From the NCBI GenBank assembly GCA_026874595.1, contig CM049310.1:33051558-33115557 (forward strand): 64,000 bases of DNA, given 5' to 3'. Shown here in pieces: positions 26,024 to 37,266 of the stretch. The position numbers and the translations under genes are program-made. This DNA comes from Sipunculus nudus (taxonomy: Eukaryota > Annelida > Sipuncula > Golfingiida > Sipunculidae). The stretch's first letter is position 1, and each line of letters starts with the position of its first letter. Under the pieces are notes generated by a model that saw nothing but the letters and a program-made list of their open reading frames with translations, did no database searches and was not told where the DNA came from.

Positions 26024-26329
26024 TAGAATGCAGATTTCTAGTTCTATACATAAACATTGCAACATATGGCAATTGTGACTGCCCCCTGCTTGCAGTTTAA
26101 ATTTCTGAACATGGTGTTTACAAATATCACTGTTGGCAATGTTTTAGTTTGGGCTTTGAGTCTTTAAGAGATATTAACTGGAATTACATCTGACCAGTCT
26201 AAGACCACCTATGAATTAAGAACACTTTCAACTAGTCCTATAGGTGGTTTTATTATATGCATGTCATGCGATGGGAGTATTATGGTATACCAACCATCCG
26301 TCTGTCTGTCCGTTAAGTTTTTGTGTAGC

Positions 26330-26790
26330 TGCCATAACTTACTGAGGCTTTGATGGATTTTCACAAAACTCACCATAGCTACAAACCAACAGATTCTCTC
26401 ACCTAAGTTTTATTATGGGCAACATCCATGCATACTAAATACGGCCACAGGTCACCAACCTGCTAATACTACGTGGTGTCTCTGAAATAACTTATGAATA
26501 ATAAGAAGGATTTTGATAAACCTCATCAGAAATGTTAATCAATAAAATATCTCACTTAAGTTCAATTTCCAGCCAAATCCATGCATATTTAATAAGGTGA
26601 GAGGTCACCCTACTTTGAAGCCACCTTGGTATCTTACAAAAAATCCTATAGATTTTTATGAAACTCATTATACATGTATTTACAAATAGTTTCTCACCTG
26701 AATTAGCTTCTCATCAAAATTCAAGCATATTTAATGAGGTCAGAGGTCATCAGATACATGACAGGCATATTATGCACGTTCGTGGTGCTT
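26330..26790. repeat. Three diverged tandem repeats of about 150 bp
   Basis: A phrase of the type TTTATGAAACTCA..TTCTCACCT..CATGCATATTTAATGAGGTCAGAGGTCA is repeated about three times with drift. A related fragment (GTTTAATGAGATCAGAGGTAACCAGACATAC) occurs near 57910, so this belongs to an interspersed family. Confidence 0.55.
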
Positions 26791-29700
26791 TTGTTACACA
26801 AGTTCCACTATATTTCTTATAGGCCTACCTCTGTCAAACCAGTTAATATGTGGTATGTGTATCAAATCCTAGCACCAAATCTGAACTCTAGGGTGATTAG
26901 ATGTTATTACACAAAACATATATGGGTAATCGGGTAAACATGTTTAAGAACCATCTGACATTCCATTTGAGAGCAGAGCTGACTCTTGGTGCATAGTGTT
27001 GTAAATTCTGATTAGGGTGATTTGTACTCTTGTCTGAGTTAGGTATTGGCTCACAAATACTAGTCTAAAATTTATTCCACAAGGTTTTCAACCTGTCAGG
27101 GGGATGAGTGAACCAGAATGAAGTGAATTGTAGGGCAAAACATTTATCTCTTGCCCTACAAGATGATGACAACATTTTGCTTTTTATATATTTATTACAG
27201 AGACAGGACATAAGTATTTAATTTGGTCATACATCAAAGGGAAAGTGTAAAGAGATACATTTAAAATTATGATGAATCATCCAGAGTATCAGGCCCACAT
27301 CTTTGCATAATTACACAAAACTCCTATCATGTCATTATCTTACCATGTGTTATTTGAATTTCCTGTTTATTAAATCATGGCCTTACATAATTGTAAATGT
27401 ACCTTTTCCCAATAAATTCATTGCTGTTTAGCAGTTAATTGTCCGCTGACTAGGCCAGTCCTATATTAAGACCAGTATTATTACACGATTAACATGATAC
27501 TGGTACATGTGCTATCTATATTATTTGTAGAGTTGATACAGGGTTATGCACTGATGTTTACTGATGATCTCAGATCCAATATTATGTTATCATTTTTTGC
27601 AGCCTGTATACCTGTACATGCATACCCAGATCACTCAGGTATACTCCCAGGTGCAAGTTTCTGTTTTGTTTTCACTCACAGTCATGTTATGGTGGCCCAC
27701 TTTTTATAAGCCTAGAAAACACCCACCACAAACAGTGGTTTATGTTGGTCTGCTACAGGTTTGTTAAAGTTACCCATTCACCTAGAATTTTGAGATATCT
27801 GGCTTCCTGAGAGTATATATTAATGATCTAAGGGCAATTTTGGTTGAAGGATGTATGAACTTGTTTATCAACAACATGTTTGTATACAGCAATGTTGACA
27901 AATGGGAGGAAACATGTAACCTAAGGTGGTAGGTTGCATATATGCTGAGGTAGAAAGGTCACTTGTAACAGAATGCCATTTGCAGAGCTCTGGCTTATCT
28001 GACTAGCCACCAGGTGCCTTTGTTGCATTTGTTTTATTTTGGTGGGCCCAAACATATTATAAACACATTGATATAAACAAAACAAACAGCCTGTGTGCGA
28101 CAATATCCATGTTTTCTAGACTATTTTTATAAAAGCTCCAAGGGATTACCTTTAGTTTATAAAGGTCAGGTGGGTGATTTGGCCATTTTTAGTATTGGAA
28201 CTTCCCCATAACCTTGCCCCCTTTATTACAGCCCCAGCCAGGCTGGTGCCCTAAAGGAATCATGCTTCTTGTCCATCTGTCCACCTGACTCTTGTGCACA
28301 TTATCCTAGGTCTATTTGAACAGATGCAGTGAAATTGATTTCAAGGATGATTCCTGTGAGAGGCTGTCACATTTCAGGTTTATTACAAATTGAGAAGGGC
28401 CATTTAATGGTAACCTTGAAAATTTCTGCGAGATCAGTCCTAAGAGGATGTATGCTGGTGAATTTCAGACCTGTCAGAAATGTATTGACAATGACAGCCC
28501 CTTAACCTAGGAGGCAATAGCTTCATGTTTTATTCATGTTTTTAATCATGTTTTATTTTGGAATCTTTATAGCTCATTAATATGATCTTATCACCAGCTC
28601 AACAAGGAACCCTTTAACCATGTGTATAAAGAAACTATCCATTCATCTATCTTTTCCACATGTTTAGTTTGGCTGACTTTGATTATATTGATAAATAATT
28701 TTGGTATGCTTTATAATAAACCTCAAAAGATCGAGCTGCCTTTTTCTGGTTTATAATCAGTGTGAGTAAACGAGCAAGATGGATGATTTTCTGTGGGAAA
28801 TATACTCAGTTTGTAGAAAATTTATTTTGAAACAGAACACATTTCTTACAGTTTAAAAATATACTAAATTGTTTACCAGTGGTCCAGTTTCATTTTTGGC
28901 ATGTGAATGATTGTCGGTGATTTCATAAATTCAGGTTACTGGTTATGTCTTCTCATGAATATTGATACTCATGAATATTCATCTGCATATAAGCAAATTA
29001 GCCTTGATCACATGACTCATTAGGCATTAAAATTGAACTGATAAGACCTACCATGAGTTATGATTGCAGTCATATTGAAAACAGCACATCAGTGATCATC
29101 AGTGTCAGCAATATTTACATTAGCCTCAGAGTGAGGAGCAAACACACACAAAAAAAAGATAAATGTGCAAATTCTTTTGTGACCACCATCATTTAATGTT
29201 CCTCGAATGACTTAGCTGTTGATCACTTGACCAATGTCATGCCTGCTTGTATAAGGTCAGAAACTTCAATAAACATTTATATGGTGAGTGATTGAAAGTA
29301 AAAAAACCTGTAATGGTTGGACTGGTTAATATTCTAAGTGACGTGATATTTGTAAGGGAAGAGGTGTAGAAAATGACAGACTTTTTTTTCTATCAAGGCT
29401 TTCAGTGCAATTTTCATTTGACTTGTGTTGCCACTCTGACAATTTGATTGTCAGTAGGGCAAACTTTGGCTAACTGCAAAACATAGGTCCTTTTCAAAAC
29501 TTACCAATAAGTATGAATCTCAACTATCACTCTCTATAATCAGGAAGCCCAGTGCAGCAAACAAGAGCAGAATATAACAAAGGGATGGAAATACAGATCT
29601 AGATTAAACATGTGCTTGACTGCCGCAGCAGAGTACTTGGAATTTCCTTTTTTTTTCACAAAATGTGTGCATGTTGGTCTGTATACATCGTGTAACACTG

Positions 29701-30150
29701 TGTTGCGCAAAAGCAAACAGGATTTCTGTATTATAATGTAAAAATCATTTTATCATGAAAAATGATTACCTTGAGAAAAGCTATAGATACAGCATAAAAA
29801 AAGCAAAATAGGTGAAAATAAATTTCATGATTTTAGGAAATTATGTTTATATATAATAATTCAAAATAAACAGGATATACCTCCCAGGGAAAACAATTCT
29901 CTGTGGCTAATCATGGTGTTTGTTGTATGCACATACTTCATAAGGTCAACACACGTTGCCTCTTCCATTGTTATCTCCACCTATCAGTTGGTGAAGATAT
30001 TTGTTGTTTATTTAATCATTACTGCTGTTCATAAGAGCTTGCCATGCATTTGTTGAAGCAACACAAATTTGAATGAACTTGTCAGTAACCTGTGTATTTG
30101 TGCAGCTGTGATGGTTAAAGGATCTTTATCATATCCCATATACCGTACAT
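26791..30150. other. STAT intron, nothing recognisable
   Basis: AT-rich DNA with no open frame of interest, no splice-bounded exon with protein character and no clear repeat boundary. Confidence 0.5.
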
Positions 30151-30159
30151 TCTTGATTA

Positions 30160-30850
30160 ATTTGAATTCTGAATCTTCTAATGTATCATCAAGAGAAGTC
30201 TTGGGCAAATCTCCTTGGAAGCCAGAAATTAGGTCATGCTGACCTACATTCTATGAGCTACTGACAAACAACATTATTCTGAGCCCCTGGACAGTCAACC
30301 ACAGACTTATTTCAGGGAGGTCCTTTAATAAGTCTCCTTTGGATCATTTAATGAGGTCACTGTGACACATGAAAAAACATGATTTTTTAACTGTTAAAGT
30401 CAGATGGGCACAAATGATTGGACTAAGAACCTTCAAACTTAAATTCAAGGAGGTCTTGGCAAATCTTCAACACCTGAGATTAGCCTGATGCCCTATATTC
30501 TGTGAGCTTTGAGCAGAAAACTTAATTTTGATTACCTACTAGAAAGTTAGATGTCACCAGAATGTTAAATGTTGGATCCTGAAACAGAACTGTAATGTCT
30601 CCTTGGTCAACCCAAATAAGGTCACTGTGACCCATATTCTGTCAGCATTTAGCACCCTATAAGATAGATGGAAGCAAATCGTAGCAGTTGGACAAAGAAC
30701 GAAGCATCTATAAAAACTTTTTGGAAATTCTGAATAAGGCTGCTGTATCCTTTTTTGAAGGCCTGTGGACAAAATGCCTGATTTTGAGCACTCTGGAAGT
30801 CTTTCTATCCATTGTTCAAGGTTCCTTAACAAATGATTGCCAGATCATAA
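30160..30850. repeat. Diverged tandem repeats of about 260 bp with ERE-like palindromes
   Basis: The phrases CTCCTTGG..AAGG.AG.TCACTGTGAC and ATTCTGTGAGCTTTGAGCA recur two or three times. Two repeats carry AGGTCACTGTGAC at 30354 and 30619. The open frame on the - strand here (92 codons) lacks any domain and is taken as chance. Confidence 0.45.
30619..30633. promoter_or_regulatory. ERE-like inverted half-sites (IR3)
   Basis: AGGTCACTGTGACCC matches the estrogen-response palindrome AGGTCA-N3-TGACCT at all but the last base. A weaker partner lies at 30354-30368. Binding is not shown. Confidence 0.4.
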
Positions 30851-31822
30851 CATATAATTAATGCATGCACTTTTATGACAAATTCAGCTGAGCATCATGG
30901 CCCATGGGCCACTTGTTTTCAGGTTCCCCAGAAGCTGGGCCAAGGGGGTCCTGTGGGACATATATTTAGCTTTATTGTCCGTAGTCAGATGTCTCACTGG
31001 GCTAGTTTCCATAGTGAATGAACATTGCTGGCAGTGTGCCTGGCCAAATTCAGAGGCTGATCCAAATGTCAGTTGATATCTGCCAAAACATGCTCCCTAG
31101 TTAGTATATTACATTACTTTCACAGCAGAATTGTTCATACTGTAATATTTATATTAGACATTGAAGGTAAAGAGAATTTTTGCATTTATGCAGTGTTGGC
31201 TATGTTGTGTTTTTTCTATGTTCATGCAGTGTTGTGTAGAGAAGGACACCTGCTCATAATAATTCCTGAATAGTAGACAGACCCTGTAAAGTGGTCCAGG
31301 CGCCATTTTAAATCCTACCTTGAGGGATCTTTCCTTTATTTAGGCCACTTCTATACAGTCCCAGTGATGACCTTAATGCTGCAGTTTTATTGTATGTATA
31401 ACTCCCTCATTTACCTTGTAACCCCAACTATGTTTTCTCTTATTTATAGTGCAAGTTCATCAAACACTGTAAAATCTCAACTTTTGATACATGTATAATT
31501 CTCACTCACAAGAATGATGTAATTTTACTTTTGAATGCATTATATAAATCAGATTAGTTGGAGTGTATATGCTGCAGATACTTGATTATATTTTTTAACA
31601 CATACGTGACTGAGTTATAATAACAAATTCATCTTTTAGTATTAAATGTTTGAAATTGTGAATTATTTGATCAATGTAATTTCAATTGTCTCTAAATGTC
31701 TTATTGAATGTTGGTATATGAATGGCAAAGCATGTTCAGTCATTATCCTACTTAGGCCAGAGTGAATTAGTAGTTTATGGAATGGCAATTAAATCTGATT
31801 AAGATAATCTTAGTTCTTTGTG
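30851..31822. other. STAT intron left of the Ngaro element
   Basis: No gene or repeat boundary recognised. The small open frame at 31073-31273 has no domain. Confidence 0.5.
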
Positions 31823-31986
31823 AACCTTCATTTCCTGAATGTGTTTTTACACTCAACGGTGATAGGCCGCGACACTCCCCCTTGCTTACTTAATAAATAT
31901 GCATAAGCCCCCCAAATTTGAACCGGGGCTAGGGCCCGCCTCGTGCAGTCAGTCAGCAGCACGCGGCCTAGCGAAACAGCAGCTTC
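31823..31986 (+). repeat. Ngaro split direct repeat A1
   Basis: Matches A2 (36251-36415) with few differences, including one extra base in A2 and scattered substitutions. It begins near CATTTC.TGAATG and ends at CAGCAGCTTC. Confidence 0.85.
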
Positions 31987-32142
31987 AGCAAAACAATCGC
32001 CTTATACCTGATATAAAACACGTCAACGGCATCTTGCAATGCAGGTACTCACCAAAAAACAAGGTTGGCAACAAAATAAGGGGCATCTTTGACATCAAGA
32101 TATCTAGCTTATAAGGCTCACTGTCAACTGAATTATCTGATA

Positions 32143-33424
32143 ATGTCAAAGCGAGCATCTGAACACGATGTCAATGAGGGTGACTCAGAGGTGCAGTTCG
32201 CACCAACCAAGGGCCAGCAAGGATTAAAAAAAGGGAGCAAAACAGAAACCGGCTCAAAAAAACAAATTGAAAAGTTGGCTGAAGAAAATTACATGTCAAA
32301 AGAAATGCTCCGCAAGTTAGGTGATCACGGCTTCAAGGACCTTCAGATGCTTGACCTGATAACACCGGAGGTCCTAGCAGAACTGAAACTGGAGTTAACC
32401 CCACTGGCACAGTTCCTGGCTGTAAAAAGGGGACTGGAGGTGCTGAGGGACACACAGAAGAAGACAAGGAATTCCGGGAAAATGAGCGGCATGGAGGTCC
32501 AACATAAGACAGCAGGTGAAAACGGCCACCCAGGGACAAGACCGAACTTGGACTGTAGTGTGCTTCAATCTGTAGACTCGTTGCTCGGGAATTTTAACTC
32601 AATTGACTTACAGCAGGATGCAGCACACGATCAGAAATATGATGGGCCTCTTACTGATTATGTCAATTGTAATGATGCATGCATGCACCCCAACCAGTCA
32701 GCAGCGAACCCCCTACCACCCACCAGCCCCCATAACCTGATGGCCCCGACAAATCTTTTCCTACGCCCCTTGGCAGATGTAGCTTATCTAAAAATTATCG
32801 ACTTCGTCTCCCCTGTGCTCGGAAACAATGCGGAGGAAGAGGAAACACTCATTAGCATTCCGGGGGGGATCTCTGAAATTCAGACCCGATGCAAAAACAA
32901 AAAAGCCTAAGCTAGAAAATATTACCAAAGAACAATGGTTTGCGGCCTCGCGTAAAATCCTTGATAAACTGCTCACCACAAGGGACCTCCCAGGTAGCCA
33001 AATTTCGGACTACCTAGCGTACCTAGTACATGTCACTGACCTAGCCCAGCAATACATATGGGTAGATGCCCTCTTGTTTGACGACAGCTATAGGAGGGAA
33101 CAGGCAAAATTAAGGTGCCAATGGGGCCGTGAAATCCCTACCCTAAATCGGGTGTGGCTCCAGCTAAAAACACATCTGCATCAAAGGTCAACCGCCCTCA
33201 ACTTCAGTAAACAACACAGACCCTCTAAACCTCAAAGTGGCTACCCCACCCCTACAACTGATGGGCCGAAAGGACCCATTGATCCCACCACCGGTTCTGA
33301 AATTTGCCTGGCCTTTAATCGGGGCAACTGTAAGTATGGACCTTCCTGTTGGTATCGCCACGTTTGCTCTGTGATCTCCTGTTCCCAAGCCCACCCGGCC
33401 ACGGAACACCCCCCTAAACAATAG
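32143..33424 (+). pseudogene. Ngaro gag-like protein, frameshifted
   Basis: The first start in good context is ATG at 32143 (MSKRASEHD); the open frame extends upstream to 32089 without support. The N-terminal part runs to 32910. Residues about 50-105 (MLRKLGDHGF..LTPEVLAELKLEL) look like a SAM-type helical domain. The second part continues in another frame (32828-33424), so a frameshift lies near 32830-32880. It holds the gag core EQWFAASRKILDKLL, then RREQAKLRC and a C-x7-C-x5-C-x3-H zinc finger (CLAFNRGNC..C..RH) near its C-terminus. Such proteins coat the retrotransposon RNA. The frameshift breaks the protein. Confidence 0.8.
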
Positions 33425-33445
33425 GGGTTCCCCTCCAACTGTTCA

Positions 33446-35160
33446 TTGTCAGACTGTCATAATAACCCCCAGGAATACTTCCATGAGAGTAAGCCCCATT
33501 TCTCAAATTCCATTGCGTCCTGTCTTCATATTTGGGAGTCTAAACTTCACAAAGACCCTGACAGAGACTATCTAATAGATGGTATTAAAAAGGGGTTTAA
33601 TGTGATCGATCGTCTCCAAATGAGCCATGTCGAAACTAAAAATCACAAGTCCGCCATCAACCCGTCAACCCGAAATGCAGTCAAAAAACAGCTCCTTAAA
33701 GGGATAGCTTAGGGCCACTACTGTGTGTGTGATCCAAAATCTAAACCTATCATCGTTAGCCCTCTAGCCGCTGTGCCAAAGCCGGACAGCGATGATGTTA
33801 GAATAATTCATGACTGTAGTCTTCCTCATGGCCTGTCAGTAAACGACTATTGTTCCGTGATAGAGCCTTTCTCATTTGAAACGGTAGCAGCCGCCTTATG
33901 TTTGGTTAAAAATGGTTACTTTATGGCTAAAGTTGACTTAAAAAATGCTTACCGCTCTGTTCCTATCCATCCAAGTAATTACCAAGCCATTGGGATTAAA
34001 TGGAAATTTCACAACAGCAACACTCATGCCTATTTATATGACACACGTTTACCTTTGGAAGCCGGAAGGCCCCAGGAATTTTTCATAGGTTAACACATTA
34101 GGTAAAAAGGATGATGGTTAACATGGGTTTTAACTCAATAGTGGTCTACCTGGATGATTTCCTTATAGTAGCACCATCTCAGGCAGAGTGTATACTGGCT
34201 CAAAACAAACTAATTGAATTACTTAGGGACCTGGGTTTTGGGATCAGCTAGAGAAAGGTCTGCCGACCATCTACTAGGCTAGTATTTCTCAGGGTTGAAA
34301 TTGACAGCTCCATTAACCGAGTAGCACTCCCACAAAACCAGCTAAATGATTTTAAACATATGCTGCGCACATTCAGTTTGCGCAAACGCGCTTCGCTACG
34401 CCAGCTGCAGAGCCTCGCAGGCAAGCTATCCTGGGCGTCCTTGGTGGTGTCTGGTGGAAAAGTATTTTTGCGCCGCATACTAAATGAAATGGCCCTGTTA
34501 AGGAGACCAAATCACGCACGCATTCTCAGCAGAGAATTCTTTAAAGATATTCGCTGGTGGCTAGCTTATCTTGAGCGTTTTAATGGGAAGCGATATTTCA
34601 AGCCGAACCCATCGTATGTACATGTCTGTCTGTCTGCATCCAAGAAAGCGTCAGGAATATATTTTAATAACGACTGGCAATATATATTATGGGAAGGCGA
34701 TTGGCCTAAAGTCGCTGGCCTGCATATAAATTATAAAGAAGTGCTCTCAGTGATAGCTGCAGCCAGGACGTGGGGACATCGGTGGAAGGGCCACACAGTT
34801 TTTGTGCACACGGACAGCATGTGTGCCCTAGACATGCTTAACAAAGGCTTTACCAGAAATATGCTGGTAATGCATTATCTAAGGCAGCTCTTCTGGCTGT
34901 CAGCTAAATTTGAAATTCAAATAAAGCCCATTCATTTCCCTGGTCATTTACATGACCTGCCAGATGCTATCTCCAGGCTTCATCAGCCTGGCCAGATCAT
35001 GCGACTAGCATCTCTGCTATACCCATTTACCCCTCCTCAGATTGCAGTCATTAATCTTTTATGTCACTGGCATAAACACATGTCAAAGGCAGCTCTCGTA
35101 TCGCTCTATCCACAGGTGCAGCGGCTGCCCGCCTGGTTACAGACCTGGACAAGGAAGTAG
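33446..35160 (+). pseudogene. Ngaro reverse transcriptase/RNase H, broken
   Basis: Fragments in order are 33446-33712 (N-terminal leader IKKGF), 33725-34093 (RT fingers and palm, VRIIHDCS, KVDLKNAYRSVPIH) and then, after a one-base shift near 34055, the YLDDFLIV active-site box near 34140-34165. The RNase H region in 34360-35160 has YKEVLSV, HTDSMCALD and HDLPDAISR. Breaks seen are stops at 33710-33712, about 34096 and 34247-34249, and the shift near 34055. The expected first RNase H aspartate is serine (LSASKKASG). It would have copied the element RNA to DNA; it cannot do so now. Confidence 0.85.
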
Positions 35161-35162
35161 CT

Positions 35163-36035
35163 GTGTACCGCTCGGCCACCTTTGCTGCCTCCACTAAGAA
35201 CACCTTCAGCTCCCACCGGCGCACCTACATTAAATTCTGCTTATCTCTTGGGATTCCCCAAACACCTATAACAAATCACAACCTATGCAGATATGCGGCG
35301 TATCTAGCGCGCACCTGTAAGCAAAGCAAAATTGAGCAGTACCTTAATATAATTCGATTATTACACTTGGAGGCAGGCCTAGAGAACCTGCTTAAGGATA
35401 ACTGGTTTTTACGCTCTGTATTGCTTGGTATCAAAAGTATAAAAGGGGACAAGGTAACCCAAAAATTACCAATTACCCCTGACATATTGCTGTCTATCAA
35501 AATTAAGCTGTATTGGTCTAAACCTTCTGATGTCTCCTTTTGGGCAATATGCCTTGTGGCGTTCTTCGGTCTCTTCCGTAAGGGTAACCTTCTCTTAAAA
35601 AATCAAAATGACTTTGATCACACCAAACACTTAACAAGAGATGATTTTCTGGTTACAAATTTTGGGCTGATAATCCGCGTGAGGCATTCAAAAACGATTC
35701 AATTCCAACAACGCGAACTGTATGTTCTGCTCTCTAAGATCCGTAACCACCCTCTCTGCCCAGTTACAGCTGTGCTTAACTCCTTCAGAGTGTCCCCTTT
35801 GACCAGTCAGCCCGCTCCTGTCTTCACTATGATGCAGGCTCATTTCTCCCACAAATTATCTTCAACCCTCGGATATGACTCCTCCCGTTATTCTGGCCAT
35901 AGCTTTTGGAGAGGGGGCGCATCGTGGGCCCTGGAATGCGGGCTCTCCTCGGATGTCATTCAACATTATCTTAACCTACCTCTCCAAACACATATCAAAT
36001 ACTCTAAACTGATGGGAGACAAACTCCCATCATAA
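35163..36035 (+). pseudogene. Ngaro tyrosine recombinase, long frame with catalytic change
   Basis: A 290-codon open frame is measured from a GTG. The frame is open further upstream and overlaps the end of the RNase H frame (LVTDLDKEVAVYR), so the natural start is uncertain. N-terminal SAM-like core-binding part (FAASTKNTFSSHRRTY), catalytic arginine I in FFGLFRKGN, lysine in RHSKTIQF, box II at HSFWRGGAS (H246) and tyrosine nucleophile in IKYSKL (Y280). Box II of the family is H-x-x-R; here that position is tryptophan (W249, codon TGG), which should abolish activity. This is the best preserved frame of the element. Confidence 0.88.
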
Positions 36036-36090
36036 ATAATGTGCTACATTATAACTCATCAAATTTCTAAGAATTTTAATTATATAAAGG

Positions 36091-36249
36091 ATTGGAGGTT
36101 TTTCTAATCAAAAACGTTAGATGTGTTAGATATTGTCTGATCGATGATGGGTAGCCTGAGAGCTACGGGTGTGTATTGAATAAACCCTCATTTCCCAAAT
36201 ATACTACTGACTTGCTTTATGACTCAGTGAACAGTTGGAGGTGTAAAGT
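36091..36249 (+). repeat. Ngaro split direct repeat B1
   Basis: Directly repeated at 37120-37266 (B2). B1 has 12 bp more than B2 in the middle (near 36150), otherwise they are nearly identical through CAGTGAACAGTTGGAGGTG. Confidence 0.88.
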
Positions 36250-36250
36250 A

Positions 36251-36415
36251 AACATTCATTTCGTGAATGTGTTTTTACGCTCAACGGTGATAGGCCGCGA
36301 CACTCCCCCATGCTTACTTAATAAATATGCATAAGCCCGCCAAATTTGAACCGGGCGCTAGGGCCCGCCTCGTGCAGTCAGTCGGCAGCACGCGGCCTAG
36401 CGAAACAGCAGCTTC
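36251..36415 (+). repeat. Ngaro split direct repeat A2
   Basis: Copy of A1, sitting directly after B1, as expected for the B1-A2-B2 end of Ngaro elements. Confidence 0.88.
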
Positions 36416-37119
36416 CCCTCCCGCCCTACTCCCCCGCTGTGATCATTTATCTGTCCATACAATAATTAACGTGGTGTTCACCGCGCTGACTCTCTGGGTG
36501 TATGCCTGCTTTGGTTTTATTGACATTTATAATCAGTTTGAGGCCCAACTGTGCTCGTAATTATGAATATTAATTATTAAGAGGTCTGAAGGCTAATGTT
36601 AAATCGCTTCAATATAGCTGATGTCTAGAACATACGAATATTTTGTTGAGGCTGTTATATGTTATTATCTACAGATGTTTCACATGCAGATATACATGTA
36701 ACAATGAGATGACCTGCTGGTAAAACACCTCCGCAGTTGAATCCTAGCAGGTATCGATTTCTATAACCCTGCTCTTATGGACACTCACGCTCTTGTATTT
36801 GTATGCTATTATCATTGTTAAATGCCACTTCAGTATTTATATGTATACACACGTGAATTACTCTGGAGAGATTAATACTTAATTACATACACCTCCCTCC
36901 CTTTCGGGGAAAGATCGTTTCTTGGGTCATGCATCGCGCTATAATGATATGACCGGTTTAATACTTGTTAAGCAATGAACTGCATGCCTTTGCGTCATAT
37001 ACAGCATCAAGTAGCATAATATTACATACACAATGTATTGCAACTTGTCCCCAGAAGGGACGTAGAATGCCTAGTATTCTATTTGTAGTTAATCAGAGCA
37101 CTACAGCTGCTGCTCATGA

Positions 37120-37266
37120 ATTGGGGGTTTTTCTAATCAAAAACGTTAGATGTGTTAGATATTGTCTGATCGATGAGCACTACGGGTGTGTATTGAATAA
37201 ACCCTCATTTCCCAAATATACTACTGACTTGCTTTATGACTCAGTGAACAGTTGGAGGTGTAAAGT
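37120..37266 (+). repeat. Ngaro split direct repeat B2, right end of element
   Basis: Copy of B1 that ends at GGTGTAAAGT; the following sequence is no longer shared. The 0.7-kb spacer between A2 and B2 (36416-37119) has no coding frame of note. Confidence 0.85.

Larger units (their letters stand above)
23147..26041 (+). mobile_element. Composite Helitron-like element, family 2, with nested insertions
   Basis: Its 3' part (about 25730-26041) matches two short copies at 57.0-57.4 kb and 60.0-60.4 kb. In those, a stem-loop TGCATTC-CTTA-GAATGCA is followed by CTAG; here the CTAG is at 26038-26041. The 5' part (ACCTCCAAGAGGTGG near 23151) would give a 5' hairpin. Inside lie a SINE, a diverged tandem array (23950-25060), a long-TIR MITE and a LINE tail. 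Treating all this as one element is inference; the 3' family match is seen directly. Confidence 0.45.
31823..37266 (+). mobile_element. Ngaro-type tyrosine-recombinase retrotransposon, decayed
   Basis: A 5.4-kb element in STAT sense orientation. The order is A1 (31823-31986), gag-like frame, reverse transcriptase/RNase H, tyrosine recombinase, B1 (36091-36249), A2 (36251-36415), spacer, B2 (37120-37266). The split direct repeats A1...B1-A2-B2 are the signature of Ngaro elements, which replicate through a circular DNA and integrate with a tyrosine recombinase instead of an integrase, so they leave no target duplication. Frameshifts, in-frame stops and active-site changes show that this copy is dead. 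All structural parts are still present, so it was complete when it inserted. Confidence 0.88.

Noticed and set aside
32828-36035. Ngaro frames as host genes
   Set aside because: The frames carry gag, RT, RNase H and tyrosine recombinase motifs, lie between split direct repeats, and are broken by stops and shifts.
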